From the NCBI GenBank assembly GCA_049423065.1, contig JBMSQB010000037.1, forward strand, positions 1-41,837: 41,837 nucleotides of DNA. Reading direction: 5' to 3'. Within the stretch, counting starts at the first letter, position 1, and each line of letters opens with the position of its first letter. Under the pieces are notes generated by a model that ran no database searches, had not been told where the DNA came from, and saw only the letters and a list, made by a program, of their open reading frames with translations. This stretch comes from SYIM01 sp041182885. GTDB taxonomy: Bacteria > Pseudomonadota > Gammaproteobacteria > Burkholderiales > Burkholderiaceae_E. Made by a program: the position numbers and the translations under genes. Shown here piece after piece: positions 17,101 through 32,100 of this stretch.

Positions 17101-20100
17101 CGCAAACCCCGATGCAATGGGTCTGCTGATCGACGATCTCAGCTTTGCGCTCGGCCTCTTCCGCGATTCTGCGAATCGTGACCGCTTTGTTGCCCTGACT
17201 GCTTCGGCAGGACAGGCCGGCTTCATCGGGTTTGGCGAACAACTCGATCTGTCGGTCAGTGATCTCGATGTTGCAATCAACTACTCCAGCAACCCCGCCC
17301 GGACAGCCGATTTCAGCGCGCTTGAAGGCGGCGGCTTGCGCATCAACAACGGTCAGAATGATGTCCTGATCGATTTCGACTCGGCACTCACACGCGTCTC
17401 GGCGGGCCACGTCACAGCCGACCTGATGGGGCTGTTCCACTTCGAGGGTGGACTCAGCTTCGAGCGCAAGATCATCGATGCGGTCTCGCTGCGTGGTCTG
17501 GGGATGGCGGTTGATCTTCCGGCCGAGGCGCTCATCGTGGCGGGCCGCGACCTGCAGGCGTTTACCGGCATCAACGGTCCGTATCTCACCGACAGCAACC
17601 GCAACGGCTCGTTCGACGATGAGGTGCCGAGCGCTGATGCGATCGGCTTTGCGCTCAATGATGTCGATCTCGCCTTTGCGATGCTTCAGCCCGCGCTCGG
17701 CGGTGGCCAGGTGCTGCCGATCAGCTTCTATGGCATCAAGGCGAGCGCTGCCTCGGGCGGCATCGTGGGCACCGACCCCTACCTGACGCTGCAGGCCGAC
17801 GATCTGGTCTTCGAACTGAACGGCGCCATGTCGCGCGGCAAGCCGCTGCCCACGGTGTACGCCGATTTCTCGAGTATCGATGCGGGCGGCCTCGAGATTC
17901 CGTTCGGACTTGATGGCCCCGCTCTGAACATCGACTTCGACAACAATCTGATTGGCGTCGGCATCTCGGGCACGCTGGGTGTTTTCGATCTCTTCACGAT
18001 CAGCCCGCCGCGGCTGGAGTTCCGGCTCGAGTTGCCGGATTTTGATCTGGGTGTCGACCTCGACCTGTCCGGTGTCGGCCTGCCGGGCTTCCAGATGCCA
18101 CAGCTGCCCGACATCGATCCGGCCATGCTGTTGCCGAGTATCCGCCTGGGCGATCTGGGGGCGATCGCCCCGGAAATTTCTGCCTCGGCACCCGACTGGC
18201 TTGTGAGCGGAATCGAGCTGCTGCGCGACATCGATATCCGGATTGGCTTGACCGGCGTCACAGGCTCAATCGAGCTGCCCGACCTGTCGCTCTCGGTCTC
18301 CGAATTCGTCCATCTAAGTGGCGACTTCAAGATCAACCTGGGGCAATCCTTCACGGCCGACATGGCGACCGGACTCGATCCGATGCTGGCCGCGTCGGCC
18401 GATGCCGTGATCAGGGAAGTCGAATCTCAGCTGTTGCCGCCCAACCTGCCGGCCTCGGACATCCTTCGGTCCGTATTCGATCTGAGCGATGACTATTCGA
18501 TCGCGCATGACATCGACTTCAAGGGAATCTCCCTGGGCGGCAACGATATCGATCTCTTCATCGGCCAGGGCGCACCCGACTTCGATCGGTCGCTTTCGGA
18601 GCAGTCGGGCTTGCTGGGCTTCGGCTTGCAGGGGCTGTCGATCGGGATCGGCAGCTTCAAGGCCGATCTGCCCAAGTGGCTGAAGGCGGGCAGTGTCTTT
18701 TCCTTCTCGGCCTCGGCCGACGAGATGGGGGCCTACGGATTTGGCGATGCCCTGAAGATTCTGGGCGAGGCAATCACCCTGGAGGTCAACACGGGCGGCA
18801 AGGCGCTGGGCGGCTTCATGAGAGCCATGCCGGTCTATTCCAGCGTCCAGAGCCGTGACCGACAGGGCAACCCGGTAGCGGGGGTGGCAATCGACACCGG
18901 GGGCGAGCCGGTCATCCTGGAGTTCGCTGGCCACGAAATCATTGGGCTAGACATTGGGCGCGCCGATATTGCGGTGGCCGATTTCCTTCACCTGAGCGGC
19001 GCGCTCGCATTCCGCAAGGGCGAGGTGTACGACGTTGCCGTCAATCCAGGAGGCATTGCGCCAGTCGCATCCCGCCTCGGTATCGACCTCGATTTGGGGG
19101 CCGATCCGATTCCGCTCCGCGTTTCAGCGGTCACTCTGGGGGGTGCTGCGCTCAGCGGCTTTGCGGGCGTGGGCGGACCTTACCGGTACGGACCGGACAA
19201 CGATGGCGACGGGCTCCGCGATCAGATCAACGGTGGCGCAGTGGGTCTGGCGGTGGACAACGTTGACTTCGGCATTGCACTGCTCAAGCCCGTCGCGTTC
19301 GACCTCATTCCCAGTCTCAAGCAATACCTCCCGCAGTTTGTCAGCGCAAAAGCGACGATCGGTGAGGCCGCGCTGGTGGGGATCGACGAAAGCATCCTGT
19401 CCGCCAAGGCAGAAGACGTCGAAGTCAATATCAATACGTTCTACTGGTCGCTTCCTGATCCGGCCACCAGCAAGGCCGTGAACGCCGGGTTGCAGCTGTT
19501 TGGTCCGCCTTCAATCAATTTCCCTGCGAGCAAATCATTCCAGGAAGAAGACCAGGACCAGGACGGCGCGATCGACCCTGGCGAAGACCGCAATCGCAAT
19601 GGAACGCTTGATCCAGCGGGCTTTGCCGTGCCGGCTGGCGGCGGGCGCTCGGTCCTCATCGACCACGACGAAGAGATCATCCAGGCCAAGGTGGGCTACG
19701 CCGAACTGAATCTGGCGGGATTCCTCCAGGTGTCGGCGTCAATGGCGCTCACCAAGCGCGGAACCGAGACCGTCACCCTCAGCAATGGCGATCAGGCGAG
19801 CGTCAGCACGATCGCGCTGGGCATCTCGAACGCCAACGGATTTGTGGGCATCCCCTCGTTTGAAAACGGCGTGCCGCGCGGCTATTTCGTGGATGCTGAC
19901 GGTGACGGACGGATCGAAGGGCGCTCGGTCTATGAGGGCGGCGTGCTGGTGCGCGGCGAGGAAGATCCCTCAGGCGGCACCCGGGTGGTCGGCACCAATG
20001 ACTCGGCGTTCGGCATCGCGATCGAGCAGCTTGATCTGGGTGTTGTGCTCGCTCGCGAAATGGTGATCGGGCCGTCGAGCCTCGATTTTGGCGTGTATCT

Positions 20101-23100
20101 GGCGGCCTATGCGGACGTCCGCGAAATTGCCGTGGTGGGCCTCCCCGATGGCATTACCGTCAAGGCGCGCGATCTGCGCCTTGAGCTCAACACGGGCGCC
20201 CGGGCGACGCTGCCTGGTGATTTCAATCTGGACCCGCTATCGGGCATTGTGTCCGTCGACCTGGCAAACATCGACCTGGCTCTGGCCTCGATCGATTTCT
20301 CGCGCAGCAACTGGCTCAACCCCACGCTCGAGGCCAATCGCAATGCAAGCGATGCCGATGACCAGTTCAGTCCGGGGTATGCCATCGAGACGGGCGACCC
20401 TGCGCGGCCAATCGTCCTGAACTACGAGCGGCAGTGGCTGCGCATTGCCGGTCAGGCCGAGTTGAATCTCTACGATCTGGTGCGGCTTACCGGCGCCGTC
20501 GATTTTCGCCTCGACGAGGAAGAGGGCCTCACGGTCTTCGCCGATGTGACTGCCTCGATCGGCCCAGGCGACCTGAAGATCAGTCGACGCGCAACCGGGC
20601 TGCTGGTCCTGAACGACGGCGGCGTTGCATTGCTGATGGATGTCGAGGCGCTCAAGCTCGATCTGGGTGAGTTTGTCCAGCTCGATGCCGAACTGGAGCT
20701 CACGCTCAACAGTTTCGGCGAAGAGATCGTTTACGAGGTGCCGGAGGCATTTCGCTCGACGGTCGGTCTCGATGAGGTCGTCGTGCCGGCCTACCCGCCA
20801 GGCAAGGATCCGAGCTGGGCCGGTCCTTACGCTGCGCTGGCGGGAAAAGGCAAGTTGAATCTGTTTGACGGCTCGCTCGAGATGGTCGGCGATTTTGCTG
20901 CGATCGTCGCCGAGGTCGATGGCGCCATCACGTTCGAAATCGGTGCCAACGCCATCCTGGACCTGCCTGTGATCGAGCCGCTTGGCGTGGTCGGCACACT
21001 CGGCTTTGTGATCGATGGTGCCGACACCGGCTTGTACGGCAGCCTGGAAATTGGCGGCGCGGGTCGTCAGTCCACGCTCATTGATGCCGGGGCGTTTTCG
21101 GTTGCCGGGCAGTTCCTGCTGCAGGTCAACACCACCGGGCGCCCACGCGAGGTGCGCGGGCGCGATCCGGAGAGCGGTGAATTCCTCGATCCCGAGGGCA
21201 AGCCTTTCCAGGTCATGGTCCCGGAGCGCTCGCTGCGCATCTCGGGCAAGGCGTCGATCGCGGTGGGGCCGATCGAGCTCAGGGGGTCGGTCGATCTTCT
21301 CATCGACAAGCAGGGCATTCAGGCGGCGATGGACGTGGTCCTCGATCTCGGCCTCTTTGGCGAGGTGGGCTTCAAAGGGGCGGCGGCCATCATCAACACC
21401 GGCAGCGAGGTGCAGTTTGCCCTGCGGGTCGAGACCAACCTGTCATTTGGCATTGCAGCGGTCAATATCAGTGCCAAGGCCATTCTGGAGATCAACACCG
21501 GTTCGGACGACTACATCCCCATCGCAGGAGATACCCGGCCCATCGAGGGCGGCACCCTGTTCCGCCTCGAACTCGACGGCGCACTGAAGATCCTCGCGCT
21601 CGAGGCCGAATTCAACGGGGTGGTCAGCATCGTCGACGAGGTGCTCGAGCTTCGGATCAACAAGGCGACCTTCGACTTCTTCGGTTTTATCGCGGTCGAC
21701 GTCAGCGGGTATGTCCGCTCGGACGGCAACTTCCTGATTCAGGGCAAGGTCGATATCGAAGTCGACATGGTGGTGCTGAGCCTGAAGGCGGGCATGTCGG
21801 TGACCTTCAGCAACCGGCAGTTCGCGCTCAGTGTGTATGGCTCGCTCGACATCGATATCGACCTGGGATTCTTCTCGATCAAGCGCACCCTGGCGGGCTT
21901 CAGCGGCGAGATCGAGCTGACGGCTGCAAGCGCATCGCTTGCGGCTCGCGTGACCGTCGCAGGCTTCAGCATCTCGGGCAGCTACTCCTGGAGTTGGGGT
22001 GCGCCGCCGGTCATCACCCATCAGATCGATGACGTGCTGTATCTCAATGCCGGCGATGTCGTGGATCGTTATGGCGACAGCGATGGCGAGCTCTACGGCG
22101 ACGTGATCCACGAGACCTATCGCATCGAAGCCAAGCTGGACGACGAGGGAGAGCCGATACCCGGTGTGGTCATGATCAACGCGCTCGGCGAAAGCAAAAA
22201 GCACGAGGGCGTCTCGAAAGTCGTATTCAACGGGGGCCGGGGCAACGATACCGTGATGGTGTATCCCGGGGTCGATGCCGTGTTGGAGATCAACGGCGGC
22301 CCCGGCGTTGACACGCTGATGATCATGGGGGGTGGCCCGGGCAGCGTGGTGCGCGGCGGGCCGGGCAACGACCGCATTCTCGGGGGGCTCGTGCCCGGTC
22401 TGAAGGTCTATGGGGACGAGGGCAACGATATCTTCTCGGGCGGCGAAGCGGGCGCCATCATCGATCTCGGTCCGGGCCGTAATGTCATCCAGTCGGGGAC
22501 GGGCGATGACGAGATCACCATCCGCGGGTCCGAGCTCACGACGCTCAGCGATGCCGGGGGCAACAACCGCATCCGGGTCGAAAGCACACCCGAGGCGCAC
22601 CTGATATTCAGCCGGGGCCGGAACGAGATCTCGGCCGACTGGGTCGGCCTGCTGCACGTCGAGGGCGGGGTGGGCGAGGAGGTCGTCATCTTCGACGATC
22701 TGACCAGCACTCAGGCGCTTGAGCTGCAAGCGAGCGGGCTGCTCTACGACGGCCGCACCCTCACGTTCAATGCAGAACTGGACCGGGTCGAGATCAACGA
22801 TCTCTCAACCGCGGGAACGGTTCTCAAGTCCACCGAGGACGCCAACTGGGGATCAACCGATCTTGTCCTGAATGCCGCCGGTCTGCTCAATCTCGAGGAG
22901 GCTGTGCTCACCGCCCCCAGTGGGCATTTCGATCTGCAGGCCCGAGGCATCGTGGGCGAGGTGCGCACCGAACTTGGCGCGCTGACCCTGGTCAACCTGG
23001 GGCAGACAGACAACATCGCAGTGACGGTGCGCGAGGTCGACGACCTGATTCTGAAAGCGGGCACGCGTGGCACCGCTGGGGGCCTCATCACCGACGGGCC

Positions 23101-26100
23101 GATTCTCATCGAATCGCTGGCGGCCGAGGGACTGCTCACGCTGGAGAGTGGCGCGCTTCGGTCTGCAACGGGTGGCATCACGCTGATTGCCGACGACCTC
23201 GATTTCGCCTCGGGCGACGATCGGGTCAGCGCGCCCGGCGAACTGATCATCACCACGAAAACGCCCACCCAGGGCTACCGGATCGGCTCGGCAGGGCAGT
23301 CGGTCTACGCCAACGACCGCTCGATCAACGGCGCAACCGGCTTCCTCGAACTGGGCATGCGCGATGTGTCCGCCTTGCGCGACGGATTTTCCGCGGTGCG
23401 CATCGGCCATGCGGCCAGTCTCGCCGCGCCGGTCATGTACATCGGCGATCTGGAAAACAAGACCGCTTTCGCCAATGTGTTCAGCGCACGGCTCGACGAC
23501 CCGACCTTCCTCGAGGCCGATACCATCAACATCGTCGGCGATGTCCAGGCCAGTGGTGCGCTCGCCTTGCGGGCGCGAGTGATCGAGGTCTGGAGCGGCA
23601 ACATTCACGACGGTCTGGGCTCGCCCGATTCGGGCGTGACGGCCGACGAGATCCGGTTTGTCATCGATGAGCAATGGGTCCACTCCGGCTGGCTGCGCGC
23701 CACCCGTCTGATCGATGTCGCGGTCACGGCAAGCACCGGCAACGGCGCGCTGGTCCGTTATGGCCCAGAGCCCAACTCGATCACCGCGGATGTGGGCAGC
23801 GTGATCCAGACCACCGGCGACGAAAGCCTGGTGAAACTCGCCAGCACGACGGGCTCCATCATCGTCGCCACAGCGGTGGCGGTGGGCGGGGCGGATTCTG
23901 CGATGGAGATCAACGCAGGCTCGGGACTGCGGCTCCTCGAAGGCGCGAGCCTTGCAGTGGAGGGCGATCGCGCCGCCATGACCCTGCGCTCAAGGGGCTA
24001 CCTCAGCCTCGACAGCGGTGCGGCGATCCGCGCGGGCGCGGCCTTCCGGGATGAGGGCGGCATGCCGGTGGCCTATCGCACCGGCGTCGATACCGTGCTG
24101 CTTATCGATACCGACGGCGAGCTGGGATTGGCCGGCAGCCTCACCACCGGTGGCACGATGACCCTGCGGTATGGGGAAACGACGTCGAGCCATGCAAGCT
24201 ATTTCGACACGATCAACGGTCGCCGGGTGGCCGAGGTCACTGATCAGCAATCGGTCGCGGCCATCGTCACGGCGCTCCGCGCGGGCGATATCCCTGCGGC
24301 GCTTCGGCAATCGCTGGCCGACGCAGGGCTCGGGCTGGCCCAGTCTGCGGTGGTCACCGCGGTTGGGCAAAGCACGCCTTTTGCTGCGCTCTCCGACGAG
24401 TCCAAGCTTGCGATCACGACCAGCCTTGGCTACACCCGTCATGCCGAGGGAGGCTATTACAACGAATCAACCGGCGCCTTTTACGAGTCGATCGAGATCG
24501 GTCCCATCGCAGTCGCCGTCAACGATGCGCAGGCGCTCGCGCGGGGCTACGAGAAACTCGAGGGCGTCTGGTATTACCAGCCCGCGAGCGGCATGCTCAA
24601 GCGCTCGCTCATCGAGGGCGAGTCGGCCGATTACAGCAACGCGTCCATCGACTGGGCGTCGTTCGGTGTCAAGGCACCGGCTGATGCCACGACCCCGTTT
24701 GAGTCGCTCTCGGCTAAACAGCAGGCCGCCGTGGCGCACACCCTGGGCTACACGCCCGAGCCGGTGATCTCCTACGAGCGCGAGACGCTGCTTGGCAAGC
24801 CCGATGATCGGCGCAGTGTTTTCCAGACCTACTACTACGACCCGAGTGCCCCCTGGGGCGATCAGGATCCCGGCAGCGCGCGCAAGCTGTCCGAACTCAG
24901 CATCGACCAGAAGGTCATTGCGGCCAAGTATCTGTCGGCGTTTCCCGATTTCGACCTGCGCGAAGTGGTCTGGCCGGAAACGGTCGATCCTGCCGTCGTC
25001 GGCACCGAATTCGATCGCCTGACCCCTGCGCAGCGCACGCTGGTGGCGGCAAGCCTCGGCTACAAGGCCATCATCAGCGGATACGACTTCATCAACCTGT
25101 CCGCCCGGCCCGACAAGCGCGTGCTGCAAACCTTCACCGAAGGGCGGGTCACCGACTACCGCAACAGCGACATTCATTGGGGCACGTTGCCCGCGGCAGA
25201 GGGCACGGCGTTTGATGCGCTGAGCCCGGCGCAGCAGACGCATGTGGCCGCGTCGCTCGGCTACGAGGTGTACAGCGGAACGCACTATTTCAAGGCCGAT
25301 GCGGGGCCCGGCAGCCGCATCGTCCGGAGCTTTGCGTCTGGCAACCGGATCGATATCGACACCCTGGACTGGGGCGGCCCCGAGGCGCCGGCGGATCCGT
25401 ATGCGCCGTTCGAAGCGCTCGGCATTGCGCAGCGCCTGCGGGTCGCGCAGAGCGTGGGCTATGCGCTCTTCGAAAAGCAGGTGCTGGTCGGTGTCGACCC
25501 CGACGGCGAGGACGGCGAATTGCGGGTCCTTGCAACGCTGGTGGCAGGGTCCGACTTCATCGTGGGCGAGATCGAGTGGGGTGACGTCGAACCCGCCAAC
25601 GCCGAGTTGTCCTGGGAGGAGTACACACGCGAGCAGCAGGAGCAAGTCCTTGCCGCGATGGAATTGCGGCGTTTTGACGGACAGGTCTGGCGCAATCAGG
25701 GCAACGGCATTCTGCGCTTGACCCTGGTCCAGGGCGAAACCGGGCCGGGCGAGGACGACACCCCGGTGTTGGCCGAGCGGTTCGACTACCGGAACAGTGC
25801 AATCACCTGGTCGGTACTCCAGCGGCCGGAACCGGATGTGCTGTTCTCGAGCACCTTGAGCGCGGAGGCGCTCGAGGAGCAGGAACTCACTGTGCTGGAT
25901 TCAGGCCAGCAGTTCCGCGTGCTGGAGGCGCTCGGGTTGCAGCGCTTTGATCAGACCGTGTACCTGAAGGCCGAGCCCGATCCGGAGCGGTTCCAGGAAC
26001 GGCTGATGACCGGCTTCATCGAGGGCGTGCACTACGTCAATTCCGAGATCGCCAACGCGGCCCCCGACCTGCGTATCAATCGGTGGCAGTTGCGCGATGC

Positions 26101-29100
26101 GCTCAACCACCATGTTCTGGTGGCGATCGACGACAACCGCGATGGCGTCGTCGAGCGGCTGGAGATCCAGAGCCCGCACGAATTGGCCGGACAGCGTGGG
26201 TATGGCTTCCTGCTCACCGGCACGCTGACCACGCTGGACGACCAGGCCGGCATCACGGTCTCGGGTGACGATGCGGTGATCGTCCGCGGAAACATCAATC
26301 TGCTTGGCGCCGATTCGGATCTGGTGCTCCAGTCAGACCACTGGATCTACTGGGAGGGCCAGGCCCGCGTGTCGGGCGTCATCAAGATGTACGGCGGCGT
26401 GCCGCTCAACTCGACCACGGTGTCGGGAAGCGGTGGTGCCAACGAACGCGGCGTGAGCCTCATGATCGATGGCACCTCCCGGCTGATCACGCCGGGTGCG
26501 GAGCGTTCCATCACCTTGATGGCCGCGCAGGATGCGATCCTCGCCGGTTCGGTGATCGCAGGCGGAAACACCAGCGACCTGGGCCTGATCTGGGCCGATG
26601 GTGGCGGTGCCGACCTCACGGTCATTGCAGGCCAGCGAATCAGCGTTGACGGCTCGCTCGCGGCTGCGCGCTCGGTCAAGCTGGAAACAACCCAGGTGCC
26701 GGGCCCCAACGATGGGCAGGTGTCGGTCTGGCTGAGCAGCGCAGGCTCGATCACGGCGGGGGCGCTCGCCAGCGACGGATTCTCGGGTGGCAGCGTCCGC
26801 ATCGATGCGTCAGCGCATGTCGAACTGGGTGGCTCGGTGCTGGCGGGTGGGGCGCTCAATCGAACGGAAACGGGTTCCACAATCGTCTGGACGGACCAGC
26901 CCTCCGAGGTGCGCATCCAGACCGACGGCCAGCTGTCGCTGGGCGTGATCATCGAAAAGCCGGATGGTCAGAGCGTGGAGGTGGGCGCCTCGATTGCGGC
27001 CTGGAACGAGATCTGGCTCGAGGGAGGAACGGGGCGCCAGCGTGACTCGGGTGCTGGGGCCTTGTCTGACGGAACCGGGTTGCGCATACCGGGCAACAGC
27101 CGGATCGTTGCCGGCAGTGGCGATGCCCTCGTGCGGCTGTCTTCGGTGCAGGACGTCGACCTGTTCGGTGAAATCGTGGTGGGCGGCCAGTTGAGCGACC
27201 GCTACGACGTCCGGGGCGAGTTTGTTGGCAGCGAACTGGTCCGCAACGCGGGCGAGTCCCGGCTGGAGGTGTTTGCCGAGCTGGGGCAGATCCGCGTCGG
27301 CCGCGAGTTGAGCGCGGGCCTGCTGATCGACTTGCGGGGTGGTCGTGAATCCGCCATGTCTCGCGATCAGTACGTCCGTCAGTTCGGTGCCGCGGCGGCG
27401 GACTCAAGCCGCGATCAGGGGGTCGTTGTGTATGGCTCGGCCCACCTCAGGGTCTTCGAGCCCGATGCGCAGATCAACCTGAGCTCCGCGGGCAATGTTC
27501 TGGTGATGCCGGCCACCTGGACCCATCGCCTGATGGCCGACGATTTCTTCGAGCACGCCCGTGGCGACCTCTCGGATGATGTGGTGCTCGCGCTCGATAT
27601 CGATCTCGGCGACCGCATGCTTCGGGGCACCGTGACGGTCCTCGCATCGGCAACCCGCGACAACCGCCTGGTCAGCGATCTGTTGGCCGATCTCCGCTCG
27701 GCGCTTTACAGCACCGACTTCGCGGTGTGGGACAAGGCACGACAGGAGCCGACCGGAGCAACCGGACGCGTCACGAGCGACCAGCTTGGCGTGAACGACC
27801 AGGGCGGGCATTTGATGTTCACGGGCTTCCTGCCCGTGACGATCAATTTCGCCGAATCAGAGGGCGTCGAGCGACTCGGTTTCGTCGATCAATCGGCAAC
27901 GAGCCGGGTATCGACCACCATCGCGGGCCTGGATGCCAGCACGCCCGGCTCGGTGATTCAGCTCGGCAAGGCGGGTGCGGCCGGTGGGCGGGTGCTGATC
28001 CAGCGCCATGTGATCGGCCATGACGGCGTGCGTTTCCTGTCCGGCAGCACCGGTGCAGGGTTTGATCTCGGACCGCTTGGCATTCTCGAAACGCGTCTTG
28101 GCAACATCGAGTTGCGTCCCTTGGGCGACTCCGTGTTGCAGGGCAGCCTGATTGCTGCCGGACCCAGCGCCGACATCATCATCGATGCGAGCCGTTCGAT
28201 CGAGGTTCGGGGTGACCTGAGCGCCAACCGCAATATCGTGATCAGTGCTGGCAAGCTGGTCGAAGCGGGTGTGGTGAGCGTACGAACCCACAGTTCTTCG
28301 CGCCTCACCTCAACCGGCGCAGCCGGCCAGATCACGATCACGGGCTTGAACGACGTTGTCATCAACAATGTCATCGGCCTCGACAATCCGGGCCTCACCT
28401 CGGTCGCGGTCACGGCCGAGTTCGGCACCCTGACGGTGGCGAGGGAAGCGGGGCGCATCGAGACCGGGGCCGAGTTGCTGTTGAGGGGCCAGAACGTTCA
28501 GGTCGAGGGCATGCTTCGCAGCAGTCGCGCCACAGCGCAGGAGGACGATCACGAGCTCCGGATCCTCGCCATCCAGGATCTCCGGGTGCTCGCCGATGTG
28601 CGGGTCTCGGGCTCGGCGAAACTCTCTGCCGGTCGCGATATCCGGGCGGACAATGCCACGATCACTGCCGTTGCCGCGGGTCAGTCATTGACGCTGACTG
28701 CCGGCCGCAACCTCTCTTTAGGAAACGTCGATCCGGTCGCGGGCGACCTCGCGCCGCATGCGGTCATTCTCGCGGCCGATCGTTCGCTGGAACTTCGCGC
28801 CACGTCAGACCTTCGCCTCGCGGCCGATGCGTTGGCCAGTGTGTCGGCAGCGGCGGGTGAGCTGCGTCTGGTGGCAGGCTCGATGCACCTGGTGGGCGAA
28901 CTGCGGGCGGGAGCGCGGGTTGATGCCGCCACGGGCAACTCCACCTGGTCGGGGCCGGGGGCGCTGATCGAGCTCGATGCGTCCAGTGGCCTCACCATCG
29001 GTGGCCCGGGGCTTGACCCGAACGCCGCCTTGACCGATGTCGGCGCCACGCTTGCGGCCTCAGGCGAGCTCAGGATTGCAGCGGGGGCCGACGCCAACGA

Positions 29101-32100
29101 CGTTGCCCTCACGCTCACGCCCAGAAGCTCGCTCACCAGCAATGCAAGGTTTGACCCGGCCTGGACCGGCGGGCCCTCCCGCATCCAGGTGCAGGCAAGC
29201 GGGCTCGTCAATCTCGAAGGCACCGTGCGCGCCATCGATTCGGGCGCCGACATTTCGATTGCGACCGACAGCCTGGTGATCGTTGATGGGCTGGTTTCCG
29301 CGAACGACAGCCTGTCGATCGGTGCGGGCAGTCATCACACGCGCCTGGGTCTGGTCGTCAAGCCAGTCATTGCATCGCCCAATCCAGGCGGGTCCCCCAG
29401 GGGCGGGGTGCTCGATGTGGCCTCAGGCGGGTCGATCAGCCTGTCTGCCATCGACGGAATCGAGTTGAGCGGAATCGTCGGACAGATTGAAGCTGCGCAG
29501 ACCCTCGCGTCGTCGGTCTCCGTGGCGTCGGCTGCCGGCGATGTCAGCGTCACGGGGTCGATCGATGTCAAGGACTCGCTCACGATCTCGGCGCTGCAGA
29601 TCGCCATTCTGGCGGGCGGGCATGCCGAGGCGAGCGGGCGCGACTCGCGGGCCTTCCTCAATGCCAGCCAGTCGATGCTGCTGGCGGCAGCCCAGGGGGC
29701 GAACCCGCTTGCGACGGTCCGCGCAGGCGCAACCGCCCATCTGGTGGCGCCGGTTGCGATCGTGGCGGGCCTGGTCGAGGCGACGCGCACGGCCGATGCA
29801 ACGCGCCCGCTCGCCGCTGAGCGAACCGGCGGGCAGGTGCTGCTGCACGCCGATACGCAATTGACGATCACGGGTTTGCTGCGCGCCCAGGGCAATGTGG
29901 CGCTGATGGCGGGCGCGGATACGCAGCTGCCTCGTGCAACGCTGGAAGCAGGGCTTGCGCTCGATGCGCTGGGTGAGGGCGTGATCGAGGTGCTGGATGC
30001 CGGTGGAATTTCCGCAGGCGGAGAATTTTCAGCCCGCACGGGGGGCGAGTTCCGGTTGCTGTCTGCGGTTGAGCTGCTGGGCAATGTGACGATGCTGCGG
30101 CCGGCAGTGCAGGTGGTCAGCGAAGCGGTCGAGGTGGTGCGCGGCAGCCGCGATGTTGCGATTGGCACGATCCAGCGGACGGTGTTCACCACTGCAACCA
30201 CCACGGTGATCGAGAAGCTCCGCGATGTCGAGGTGAAGATAGGCAAGTCCTTTCAGAGCATGGAAGTCACCCTGACCCAGGCCGGGTACTACAACCCCAG
30301 CGAGCCCAATCCGGAGCGCAAATTCCGCGAGTATTTTGTCGAGGGGGTGGATTACCTCAACAGCCAGATCGACTGGAGCGACGCCGGCTCGGAAGCCTTG
30401 CCGAACCGGCAGGCTACTGCGCCCGGGCTCACCTATCTCGACACGGGTTATCGAACATTCAACCAGCTGAACGATGCGCAGCGGCAGGCGGTCCTGAACC
30501 ATCTCGGCTACATGCCGCTTTACGATCTGTCCTACGCGAGCGGCAGCATTGGTGGCGGCGATGCGTCGGTACCGGGTCAAGTCTATGAGCACACGAGCCT
30601 GAACACCGCAACGGGCGCGCTCACCACCAGCGTGAAGCGCACGCCCACGTGGGCGGCTGCGCCGCTCACCATCTACCACGTCGATGTGGCCGGCTGGCGG
30701 GACAAATATGTCCGGATGCCGATGGGTGCGCAGGAGTCCATCTATCGGCTGGTGAGCCAGGGCGAGGCGCGCTATCTCACCGGGGACACTACCCTGAACG
30801 GGTTGAGCGATGGCAACTGGCAAAACGCGGTCAATGCCGGGGTGATCTATTCCCTGCCAAACGGCTCTGGGCCGGTGACCACGTTTGCGTTGGGAACCGC
30901 CTACAACGGCCGCACCTACGCGAATGATCAGATCGACTGGGCAGCTTATGGCGCGGTGGCGCCTGCGGCCGGAGCGCTTTTCGACACCTTGAGCGAAAAC
31001 CAGCGGCTGGCCGTGATCGGCCACCTGGGGTATGTGCGGCAAAGCGATCCGGTCATCGGCGAGTTCGTTGCCGAATACACCGACCGGGCGCAGGTCAAAT
31101 ACAGCCAGGTCACTTCGGTGTATGACCAAGCCGCCACGGGCTGGCCGACTAAAACGGTGGTGTTTCTTCCGGGGACACCCTTCGAGCTGTCCCTGGTCGT
31201 TCCGGAGTTCAATGATCCCCATGATGCGGTGGAGGATGGCCCGGCACGCTGGGCGGCGAGCTACGTGGCGTCCAGCGGCCAGCGGCTGTACCGTGTGGCA
31301 GGTCGACCCGAACTCACGCTAGGTGGTGTGACCTATACCGACACCGAGGCGCGGTCTCCGGATTGGTTCTGGCAGTCGGGCCCTGGTTTTGTCACCGCCG
31401 ATACGGCGCCGGCCAGCACCACGTATCAGTTGGGTCGCGCAACGAACCTGTTGCGTGCGTATCCAAACTGGGTCACCGCGCTTGACTCCGACACGGCCAC
31501 CTTTACCCAGGTGGGTACTCCCGTTGTGCGGCCCGATCAGGTCGCGCTCACCTTCAAGCACTGGACCGATCCGACCTATTTTGTCGACATGTGGGTGGAC
31601 AACGACGACGGCTCCCAGTGGGGTTCCCAGAACTGGGATGATGAAGACGAGGTGCCCCGCTTCAGTTATGAAATCTTCAACAAGTACTCGAACCCTCAGC
31701 AATCTGCCAATGCCGGGTATGTGGACGGCGTCCTGCGGCTCGTAGCCAGTGGGCACGATGCGAAGTATCTCAATAACAATACAGGCAAATGGACCGCCGG
31801 CACCCTGGCTGCGCTGACCGGGACCAGCGGCGTTATCAACCCGGCCACTAACGCTCCATACGCGGCTTTTGCTGAACGGATCAAGGCGACCGTCCGTTAC
31901 GCGAAAGATAACGACACGCCCACCGGCAGCGGTGACGGCATCTATGTCACCGTGACCGGGCAGGACAGGCTCAACGGCCAGATCAAGGAAACCTTCAACG
32001 ACTACACCTACCAGTGGACGTCCAAGACGAAGAAGGTCTACGACCAGCGCCTGCAACTCAACTATCAGCTGACCTGGCGCGATCAGGACGTGATGGGCAG

